Positions 56,601-64,000 of a DNA stretch of 64,000 bases are shown here, piece by piece. The stretch covers positions 1,985,501-2,049,500 of the forward strand of contig NC_135187.1 in NCBI RefSeq assembly GCF_041146795.1, given 5' to 3'. Positions within the stretch are counted from its first letter, which is position 1, and every line of letters begins with the position of its first letter. The position numbers were made by a program, and so were the translations under genes. Source of the DNA: Maylandia zebra (lineage: Eukaryota > Chordata > Actinopteri > Cichliformes > Cichlidae). The notes beneath the pieces are model-generated. The model was not told the origin of the DNA and did no database searches. It saw only the letters and a program-made list of their open reading frames with translations.

Positions 56601-57966
56601 GTTAGTCATTAACATACTGCAACAACATGGGAACAGAGCAGCTGCAGAGAATTCAGCATTAATGAATCAATGGTAGGGAAGTGGAGGAAGCAAGAAGAAT
56701 AAGTTGAGTAAAATATGACTTATCTGACTGTTTGGTTTTCACCTTATAATCTGGTGCGCCTTATGGTGTGAAAAATACAGTAAATCCAACTGAATCAAAT
56801 GATTTGTTAACACTGATTCCACTGCAACACTGACTGAGCTACAGGAGGAGCTGATATTCATTGATTCTTTGGCTCTTTCTGATTTCTGCACAATGGAAGA
56901 AAAGTTTCATCACAGTTATTCTTCCTTCAGACATGTTCACAAGATGATGTCACTACAACAGAAGTGCTGAATTATGACTGGAGACAATATTTGTGTCTCT
57001 TCTCAAACAGGAATTTGTCAGTAAATTTGGAGGAGAGTCCTGGATTGGTCTGAGAGCCAAACAGACATCAGGAGGATATAAATGGGAATGGGTGGACGGA
57101 TCAGCGCTGACAGAAACGTGAGACATTAGTTTGTTTCTATTCCAGAGTTATTATTTAGAAGTGAAACATGGATGTTTTGGAAGATAGATCAGCAATACAT
57201 GAGTTGAGCTATTTTCCAACAGCCCCACAAACTGAATGTAAAGAAAAGCAGAAATCCTCCTTTGAATGAACAGCTGTGCTTGAACTCTCTTCATCTGCAG
57301 TCTGTGATGACGTTCAGTTACAACAAGTCAGTTTGAAGGAATCAGCATTGAAACATGTTCAAAGCAGCGACCGACACATTTCACTTTGTTCAATTTGTCT
57401 TCATGTTTTTGTGCTGTAATGTTTCTTTTCTCACAGAACAAAAAGTGTTTCAGAGAATTCCTGTCTCTTCTTCTTTGGTGTTTGTAAAACTTCAGAACAT
57501 ATGAAGGAAGAAGCTTCAGTAAATATGACCTGATAGACACACATTTCAAAGTGATGTCTGTAAACAGCTGACAAAACAGTTTCAAACAGCAGAAAGTCAG
57601 CTCTGACTTCTTTTTATTCTCCATTTTTACAGCAGGAAGATTTCATATTCATCAAAGCTTGAAAGCTGTTTTAGTGTGCATGATGATTCTCAGAGAAAAG
57701 TCTAAAGGAGGGAAAGTGGGCGAGAAACCTGGGAAAGAAATACAGCAAATATTGGAAATATTCCAAAAGAGACGCATATTTATATGAATGTGACAATAGT
57801 TATGAGTTTAGTCCAGTTTCATATCAGATTTGATCTCTCTGACAGGTTCTGGGCAACAGGATGGTCAGATCCTTATTCTGGATACCGTGGAGTCTGCTGT
57901 GACAATAATAGGAAATGGACGGGGTCATATGATCCTGAATCAAAGACCTTCATCTGTGAGAAATGA
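50699..57966 (+). CDS. Gene C: CD209-like C-type lectin receptor, complete, chimeric
   Basis: Seven exons join in one frame: 50699-50855, 51181-51297, 54220-54258, 54339-54443, 55385-55524, 57011-57117, 57846-57966; 786 nt, 261 aa. Layout: tail 1-72 beginning MSSDIYAEPDLSKKVRYSRK, with a possible YxxF endocytic motif (YDHF); membrane segment about 73-91 (GLRVLCLLMLAGIIILSIC); coiled-coil stem 92-139 with an NHS sequon; C-type lectin domain 142-260 ending FICEK. The tail is the kind seen in fish CD209-like proteins and unlike that of B and D, whereas from 51328 on introns and exons match units A and B. The first lectin exon is identical to B over all 140 nt, the last is closer to A. EPN/QPD and WND motifs are absent and the CC pair is present. 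Three transposons sit in its introns. Confidence 0.9.
51563..53929 (+). mobile_element. ISL2EU-like DNA transposon with SWIM zinc-finger exons, in gene C intron 2
   Basis: 2367 bp with TIRs GTAGGGCTTTGGA on both ends (right end in reverse complement GTAGGGCTTTGGA) and a 2-bp AT duplication (51561-51562, 53930-53931). Units A and B lack it. Inside, 51671-51828 encodes RLRPEAKQLYLQKRACIG then NVDPYEIRQW, and 52509-52811 encodes VLHSQRLNEPALQPWV and CTCMAGVTETCTHVTALLF, a CxC...CxH SWIM zinc finger. In fish these strings belong to SWIM plus YqaJ-exonuclease proteins, and ISL2EU elements are reported to carry a YqaJ-domain gene; both are from memory. Neither a YqaJ domain nor a transposase is visible here, so the copy is internally deleted and non-autonomous. 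Superfamily is inferred from TIR, AT duplication and cargo. Confidence 0.65.
52476..52814 (+). pseudogene. SWIM zinc-finger exon of the ISL2EU-like element
   Basis: An AG acceptor (TTTCAG at 52507-52512 region) precedes an open frame with the SWIM motif CTCMAGVTETCTHV, then DEPAYWVLLGNMTKIQPEVG and a stop at 52812. In full-length relatives a nuclease domain follows, which is missing here. An upstream exon at 51671-51828 ends PLLT with a stop. I read this as a broken cargo gene of the transposon and not a host gene. Confidence 0.6.
54605..55290 (-). mobile_element. L2-like LINE 3' end, decayed, in gene C intron 4
   Basis: About 686 bp absent from units A and B, where GAGTTTAAATGAAGC reads straight through. 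The left end is an (ATA)n-like tail. On the minus strand a diverged C-terminal LINE region is recognisable (an AVPQLWNSLP-like string at about 54800-54760 and a leucine-rich region typical of the end of L2 ORF2). Many stops. Confidence 0.65.
55788..56780 (+). mobile_element. Pogo/Tigger-like non-autonomous element in gene C intron 5
   Basis: 993 bp with TIRs CTATATTTTCCACACTATAA and, in reverse complement on the right, CTGTATTTTTCACACCATAA, both going on to GGCGCAC. A TA duplication flanks it (55786-55787, 56781-56782), as for Tc1/mariner/pogo elements; unit B has no insertion. The internal part matches 26884-27000 plus 33841-33950. It has no intact transposase, only a 123-codon frame without motifs. 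Confidence 0.8.
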
Positions 57967-58188
57967 GTTTGGTGCTTTGATGTAAATGTTTGAATAATCC
58001 AACCAAAGACACCTCACTATGAAATGTCCTGCATGAGCCTCAGACTCAGCTTACAGTCTTTACTTGTTCATTCTGCATCATATATTGATTACATATATTG
58101 TCCCTCTGTGCTCTGTGCTGTACAGTAAGGTTGGAAGTCATCCACACAAAAAGTACTTCATTACTCTGTAGTTCCAGCAAATTGTTCT

Positions 58189-58194
58189 AATAAA
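58189..58194 (+). promoter_or_regulatory. Poly(A) signal of gene C
   Basis: AATAAA lies 223 bp after the stop codon, in a 3' UTR shared with genes A and B (6-bp shorter here). Confidence 0.75.
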
Positions 58195-58385
58195 AGTCAA
58201 AGTGCAGCTTGTCTTTACTTTGCTTTACTTGGTTTATTCATCAGTCTGTTGGTCCTAAAACTTCAGTAAATGTCTTCTTCAGTTTCTCTCAAACGGCTGA
58301 AAGTTGCTGCTGCTTTTTATAGTTACAAATTAGGAACTTTAAAACAGATTGAAATGCAGAAAAAGCATGTTCGGCAAATTTCAAT

Positions 58386-58753
58386 TGTGTGAATTAGTGA
58401 AGAATATTGATTTCTGATGCAATAGTAAAGTAATCATGTTGAAATCTGGGCCTACACCCTCATGTAATACCACTTTGAACCACAAGATGGTACAGTAAGG
58501 CAGCATCTAGTCTGAACTGAGCTCAAATTTGTACTGTTGCTTTTGCACTACAGCAAACTCTGGTTGTGTGCTGCCCGAACAGTTTTATGTAATATTGGCA
58601 TGAAATATTAATACTGACAGGAATGGAAGCAATGTCAGATTTAAAAAGCCTGAACTCTTAAATGTACCCCTACATTTAAAATAGATAAATAATACAATAA
58701 AAATGGCAATTAACATAAATGGTATTTTGTTGAGTCAAGTCTGTGTCTTAGAT
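58386..58753. other. Intergenic spacer after gene C
   Basis: No gene or repeat is recognised. Confidence 0.4.
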
Positions 58754-59450
58754 CAGTGGTTCTCAAACTTTTCACAATAAATACCCCCTCGTAAAATATG
58801 GCTCTTGAAGTACCACCCTTATGACCGACATTAAAGTACAGTAGTGTAGGTCTATTTAACACCATATACTGCTTACACCAGACAATTGTATTTCTCATAA
58901 GAGTGTTATTTATTTTAACTGTGATAAACAGGATGTGACAACTCATAATGATAACAACTGTACTGCATTAAAACATTCACAGCAGGTGGGATGTCCGGTC
59001 TTTAGGTGATGACCTATGAACCCTGCTACTGGGTTCAAACTACTCTGAATTCATCAAGGCTTCTTTTTTTTTAAACAGATTTTAATGCTTTGTATCTTGT
59101 TTAATTTAATCTGAACAAGCCCCTAAAAACAATCAGTGATCACTGTTGGCCTCTCTCGGTTTTTATTACCACTGTTCATTTTAAAGCTCAGTTTTTAAAA
59201 CTACAGCCGAGCCCATGTAGCAGTGTATTGATGACTAACCTCGTATTATGGATGGAAGTTTGGTCCGTTTACAGCATCCTGCCATGTCATTGCATTTGTC
59301 CCTAACCATCAGTTACTGAGTGGAAAAAGTTGGCGTTCATCCTGAACACGGTATCTTATTTAATCTTAAACATTTGGAGACTTCCCACATACCACTAGAG
59401 GGAGCCCATGTATAGCCAGTGGTACATGTACAACAGTTTGAGCACCACTG
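58754..59450. mobile_element. hAT MITE with perfect 8-bp target duplication
   Basis: TIRs CAGTGGTTCTCAAACTTTT on the left and, in reverse complement, CAGTGGTGCTCAAACTGTT on the right; target duplication TCTTAGAT (58746-58753, 59451-59458). 697 bp without a transposase frame. Confidence 0.9.
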
Positions 59451-59458
59451 TCTTAGAT

Positions 59459-60439
59459 GATACAATGAATATACTGGGCATGTATCTGTTACTTTCTGAT
59501 GTGGGTGTAGTGATTTTTTGTCAATAATCTAAATCTAAACTCTTGATCAAATACAAAATGCACTAATGTAAAGGAATGTACACAGAAAAGGTTAATCAGC
59601 AGCTTATCTAGGTTCAGATCGCAGAGGGGTCACTTCTTTCAGGTGACACAGAGGTGATACCAAGCCAGCTCAGGATTTCGGTTACGTCCACACTAGCCCG
59701 GATAGATTTAAAAATGGCGTTTTTCTCTGAAAATGCTCCGCGTCCACACCAGCGTTTTCAGTGTTTTCACAGAATTGTGCGTCCATATTGAAACGGCCCA
59801 AAACACTTACGTTCCAGTCCTGCGCATGTGTGAGACACAAGAAGATTCAAACTGCCTCATTTCTGTCTGCCATTTACTTACCCTCCGGCTCTTTGAAACA
59901 TCATGGCCACCAATCTATGAAGGAAGCTAATTTCTGCCACATATATGCACAGCCTCACTCTTTCCGGCTGTTTGCTGATCTCCAGTTCAAATCACTCCTC
60001 AAACAGGCCTACCTTTATCTATATGATCACGCACTGTCACACTGTTTGATTTGATGTAAAAGCTCGAGTAGGAAAAGTGCCATATGACCTCTGGTTTTTG
60101 TGAAGAAAGTGAAATTTTTCAAACTGCATGAGGAAGTAAACACCAATGGCATGAAACACAGATTTAAAATGAGTTGAGGGCATTCTTCAGTTGGCCACTA
60201 GCTGAAAGAATCTCCTTTGTCTCACTGAAGCTCTGTTAGACATGTGAGGTGTTCCCGTGTTGGAAAAACTCTGAAATTGGTGTGCTTCTGTCTATTCACA
60301 GTATGTACTAATTCAAGACAAAGGTATTCTTGTTTGTACATGTATGTATTTCTGTTAGTTTCAAAGTTCCGTGTTGCAACAGCCAGTAAAAATGACAATG
60401 TTTGTTTGTTTTTTATTTGACATGTGCTCTCACTCAAAG
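59459..60439. other. Spacer upstream of gene D with a MITE-like fragment
   Basis: 59681-59830 (GTTACGTCCACACTAGCCCG, GCGTCCACACCAGCGTTTTC) resembles a repeat found in many fish with GTCCACAC termini, without a clear partner end. The rest is unassigned; open frames at 59733-60054 have no domain. Confidence 0.4.
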
Positions 60440-60592
60440 GTCTGCGAACCACATTGTAAAGTACAATGAAGTTAGCCTCTCTGTGTTTGTGGTTTGGTCT
60501 GCTGCTACTTCCTGTTTGATGCTGATGATTAAAACCTGCCTGACTGACAGAAACAGACAGTGAAAGCTGCTCAAATACTTTCACCCACCAAG
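60440..60592 (+). promoter_or_regulatory. Gene D 5' flank and 5' UTR
   Basis: CCTGCCTGACTGACAGAAAC and GTGAAAGCTGCTCAAATA before the ATG parallel GCTGCCTGACTCAAAGAAAC and GGTCAAATA before gene B. The shared 5' UTR supports the start choice in both genes. Confidence 0.5.
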
Positions 60593-61427
60593 ATGTCTGC
60601 AGACAGTCAGACTGCAGCCGATTTTAGAGTGAAATACAGCAGAAGGATCGACAGTGATGGACGAGAGCAAGAGCACAGTGAGGTTGAGATGCTAGATGAT
60701 GGAGAACAACATCCTGATGTTGGGCTGCAGGCAGCTGGTAAGCAGGAAATAAATAAACTATTGTACTATTGCAAGGTCTTGACCTCACAAAACAAAGTGC
60801 CTTGAGCCAACTGTTGTTGCGATTCTGCGCTATATAAATAAAACTGAATATGAGGGAATTTAAGTTGGTTTAATATGTTTAAAAACTGTTCAGTCGTCAA
60901 AAAATTACAGAAAAGGAGGGAAGTTCCACAAGACTCTTATCTGACAGATCCGAGGCAAAGGTAGAAATATTAAAAACAAGGAAGCCTTCTTAGACACTGT
61001 GTGGTGCAAGTGAAACCACAGGAAACAACTCGAGAGTGGTCTTCATGTCTACAGAGCTAATTGTATTTTTAAGCTTATTTTCGACCATACTGACAGATAT
61101 ACTGGCCTTTTTCTGGCCCACATGCTCTAAGAATCACCTAGAAATATTTCTCCTTCTCAAACACTGTTTCTCTGTTTTCTATATGTTAAACATTCTCCTG
61201 TAAATATGAGACTAACACGATGAACTTGTTCAGCTCATTCTCAAGATGAGTGCAGTCTGATTACGACGTATTAATTAAAATAATACAATAATTAAATCTC
61301 AATTTTGTCTCTGTAGAATTAAACATCCAGATGAAGCTTTTAGCTGTGAAAAGAAGATGGTTCAGAGCTTTTGAAGTGAATCTTGGGCTGCTGTATCTTT
61401 TGATTCTGTCTGGAATCACCACACGAT
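60593..61427 (+). CDS. Gene D: CD209-like C-type lectin receptor, first two exons only
   Basis: Exons 60593-60737 and 61317-61427 have the same lengths (145 and 111 nt) and phases as gene B exons 1 and 2. Exon 1 codes 48 residues with VKYSRRIDSDGREQEHSEVE and MLDDGEQHPDVGLQAA; exon 2 codes a juxtamembrane stretch and the membrane segment VNLGLLYLLILSGITT, ending in the same split codon before GTGAG. It is thus the closest relative of gene B for the tail, although C lies between them. Stem and lectin exons are not present up to 64000, where an L2 LINE and a relic of the gene C-type promoter occur; the gene either continues beyond the window or was cut off by a rearrangement. Confidence 0.8.
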
Positions 61428-61575
61428 GTGAGTAATTTTATTAAAATATAGCCTGGTGGATGTAATATTTTACAGATTAGATGTTGATGTAGACTTGCTT
61501 TTGTTTGGCTCCTATTCTTATTCATATTTTAGTTAGAAACAGTCACCTGTTCCCCCTCTACATGGGAAATGGGTG

Positions 61576-61619
61576 ATATTTGACACTACTGGTCATATTT
61601 GACCAGTAGTGTCAAATAT
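61576..61619. repeat. Perfect palindrome, 19-bp arms, 6-bp loop, in gene D intron
   Basis: Left arm 61576-61594 and right arm 61601-61619 are exact reverse complements around the loop ATATTT; GACCAGTAGTGT then repeats directly at 61619-61631. Confidence 0.9.
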
Positions 61620-61839
61620 GACCAGTAGTGTTTTATTGTTTATTTATTATTGTTTTCTTTTCTTTTTATTGTTTTTAAATAGAAAGGTCTGCAAGAAGAA
61701 GAATGAAAAGGAAAGTTTTCAGCCTTCATTAGTAAAGTAATCAATGCTGATCCCAAATGTAACTTTATTTAAGGCATATGTGATGAAAGTTATGACACAG
61801 TTTCTCTATAAGGCAAAACAGTGTTGCCCTTTAAAAAGC

Positions 61840-62160
61840 ATTTCCTGGTTTGTATGCACCGTGAGACTGAGGTGTGAATGTGTTTTTCCTCTCTCTCTTT
61901 AAGAGCTCCTCTTTGGTTGAACAATGAAAAATAATTTATTCTTGCCTTGCAAATTGTTTGATAGTCTAATGGGCTTTACAAATATAAAGAAAAGGGAATT
62001 CTCCGTCTAGCGTTCAGCACACTGGAGGTTATCACTCATATTAATCACATTCATTTATAGGCCTGTGTTTCTTTGCATGCTGTCACTTCCTCAAAGCCAT
62101 TTCCTGTCTGAAACAGATAAGAAACAGAAAGCCAGCACAGATCCAAAAACTGCAGTTCCT
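61840..62160 (+). promoter_or_regulatory. Diverged copy of the gene C upstream region
   Basis: It shares order and wording with 50285-50600 (CATTTCCTG, GGGCTTTACAAATATAAA, CTTTGCATGCTGTCACTTCC, TTTCCTGTCTGAAA). No gene C-type first exon follows: after 62160 the sequence diverges and a LINE begins near 62480. Confidence 0.65.
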
Positions 62161-62479
62161 TTAATGACCACTAAAGGCTGATTCTGAAAGTGAGTCAGTC
62201 CCCACAGACTACCATGTTATGATGAGCACCTTTCCAGCATTAAAAGCATGTTTCCATTCAGGACAAAATGAGTTTTGGTCTCTGAGATTAGTTTCCCTCT
62301 TCATAAATGGCTTTTAGTGGATTCTATTTAAATGCATTTTAAATAGAATTCTCTGATCAGTAATATGAGCTGCTGTGTGGTACAGCCTGACCAACAAGTT
62401 TGTTTTGCTGACTGAGCTTCTAGTATTTCATGAGTCTCTTACTTAGCATTGAATGCACTGATTGATTGAGCGGTTAAGA

Positions 62480-63999
62480 GATGGCCCAGTGTGTGTGACG
62501 AGTTATCTACTGCTCTCTCTGTTGTTAGTCCTGTGCATCTTTCATCATGTCAGCTTATTAGTAATCTATGATTGCCAAGCTCTCTCCTCCCTTCATCCGT
62601 CTACCGCAAAATTTCTGCACTGCCATCAAGAAAGACTTGATTTCTTACCCCTGCTCTTGGCTGGAGTACCAGCTTACCTTTGCCAAGAACCACAACCATC
62701 TCGCTGGAGAAGGCGCCACTGATGTCGTGGCGAGCGGCTGGTGAGGGTCCTAGACTTTTTACATCTTGGTGTTCCCTGGACCCTTTTGGACCCGGTCCCC
62801 TTCACCTGGTGTCAACCTTGGGTATCTGCGGCATCATGCACAGATTTCACCTACTTCTCCCACTGCTGCTTCTACAGACGTGGTGCCCATTAGAATAGGT
62901 CTGGTGAATTTAAGGTCCATCGTGAATAAAACTTTTATCCTTAAGGAATGTTTCATGTCCCAGAGTTTGGACCTTCTCAGCGTTACTTAAACACAGACCT
63001 CTCCGGGTGAGTCCAGTGTTTTTTCAGAATTATTACCCCACTGTCACTCATACTTTAATACTCTGAGGTCCTTGGGTCATGGAGGAGTTTTGCCGACTGT
63101 TTTCTGCAGCTTTGAACCGAGCCTTTTACGAGTTGAGCCTCTTCCGTCCGCTGCTGTGCAAAGCGATCTATTGGTCACCAAAGTATACAACAAAGATTTT
63201 TTGTGGGAATTTTCAGACTTCTTGGATGAAATTATGTCAAAATATGAGCAAGTTTTAATTGTTAGGCGGAGTTAAAATTCACATGTGCTACTCTGGAAAG
63301 CCTCTGGTAAAAGACTTCTTAGACTTATTGGACTCCTTTGGCCTCACTCAGTTGGTGAACGGCCCGACCCATGAATGTACCCACACACTGGATCTTGCTT
63401 TATCTTAAGGTTTACCCATTTCTAATTTATTCAAACTCTTTGCTCTTGCTCGGTGCTGACATGTTTTTACTCTTCAACGGCTGTTCATGTCTCCACTGTT
63501 TTTAATAATTTAGACTTGCAGCCCTCTGTGTCTTCCAGCACTGAGGAGCTTTCCCTGTAATTTAATTCCTTGTGCCGTACGCCATAATACTGTTGTAAAT
63601 TCTGTGGCTCCAATTAAAACCAGGCGATCAAAGCCCAGATCAGACCCTTGGTTAAGTGATCATACCCGTGCCATCAGATGGGAGTGCAGGAGAAATGAAA
63701 GTTGAAGATGGACAAACTGCAAGTCTCTTCTGAGACTGAGAGCTGGTGTTGTTTTCAAAGAGCTGTGGAAACTGCAAGAGCAAAACATTTTTCCGACATC
63801 ATTGCTGCTAACGCTCACAACCCCCTTGTCCTTTATAATACATTAACACTGCTTTTAATGCCCACGTCCCTCTGAAAGCTTACAGAGAACTCTGATAATT
63901 TTGTTAACACCGGAGCTTGTATTTCTCTTGCCTCCCATCATCGGTCCATCTTGCTCCCCTGCCTGGCTGTCTTTGATCACTTAGAGCTTATTTCCCTTT
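62480..63999 (+). mobile_element. L2-group LINE, decayed 5' half
   Basis: Plus-strand pieces line up with the inner L2 at 29328-33016: LVIYDCQALSSLHPS (there LITYDRDTLLNLRFS), RIGLVNLRSIVNKTFILKE (there RLALFNVRSLSNKAFLLND), then an endonuclease region with PTHECTHTLDLAL at about 63366-63404. Stops and frameshifts occur throughout (for example after LLSVT at 62988). It runs to the window edge. Confidence 0.75.
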
Positions 64000-64000
64000 C

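Larger units (their letters stand above)
51328..58385. repeat. Segmental duplication unit C (pairs with 19968-22985 of unit B)
   Basis: Homology to unit B starts abruptly at CTGCAAATGAATGTATG, 31 bp after the gene C membrane exon, and ends near 58385. It is interrupted by insertions at 51563-53929, 54605-55290 and 55788-56780, for which unit B gives the uninterrupted site. The stem exon region (54240-54395) differs from B while both sides match. Confidence 0.9.

Overview
The window is a 64 kb stretch of a teleost fish genome. Evidence: intron-split vertebrate-type genes with GT/AG borders and AATAAA signals, a CD209-like C-type lectin receptor family, and a fish transposon mixture (L2 and Rex1-like LINEs, hAT, pogo-like, piggyBac-like and ISL2EU-like elements, a tRNA-derived SINE, an endogenous retrovirus remnant). 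A percomorph, possibly a cichlid, is my inference; nothing here fixes the species.

The host genes form one tandem, same-strand (+) array of type II membrane C-type lectin receptors. Gene A (3' part, last six exons, 3806-11764) probably starts left of the window. Gene B is complete (13673-22571, eight exons, 280 aa). Gene C is complete (50699-57966, seven exons, 261 aa). Gene D shows its first two exons (60593-61427) and runs off the right edge or is truncated. Each complete protein is a short cytoplasmic tail, one membrane segment, a coiled-coil stem and one C-type lectin domain split over three exons. Genes A and B lie in direct repeats about 12.92 kb apart (2409-12120 and 15328-22925) whose introns are almost identical. 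Gene C has a different 5' half joined to an A/B-like 3' half (51328-58385).

The most interesting signal is that variation sits in the lectin-domain exons, not the introns. By hand count the last exon of A and B differs at 24 of 121 bases, 22 of them amino-acid changing, while about 200 bases on each side differ at 0-1 positions. The three genes are also mosaics of each other exon by exon. The domains lack the EPN/QPD and WND sugar/Ca2+ motifs and carry an odd Cys-Cys pair. This looks like a rapidly diversifying receptor array shaped by gene conversion and selection on the binding face.

Between B and C (about 23-50 kb) there is almost only transposon debris. 26884-34100 is a nest: a pogo-like element cut by an L2 LINE, itself cut by a 1.7 kb hAT element (holding a 67-bp-arm hairpin) and by a second, nearly intact L2 LINE. 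36800-39160 holds a gag/env endogenous retrovirus remnant (minus strand). 40240-43010 is another L2. 44602-46179 is a hAT element containing another hAT and a piggyBac-like element, each with intact target duplications. 43945-44110 and 47150-47225 are an inverted, broken copy of the gene B upstream region. Gene C introns carry an ISL2EU-like element with SWIM zinc-finger exons, an L2-like 3' end and a pogo-like element.
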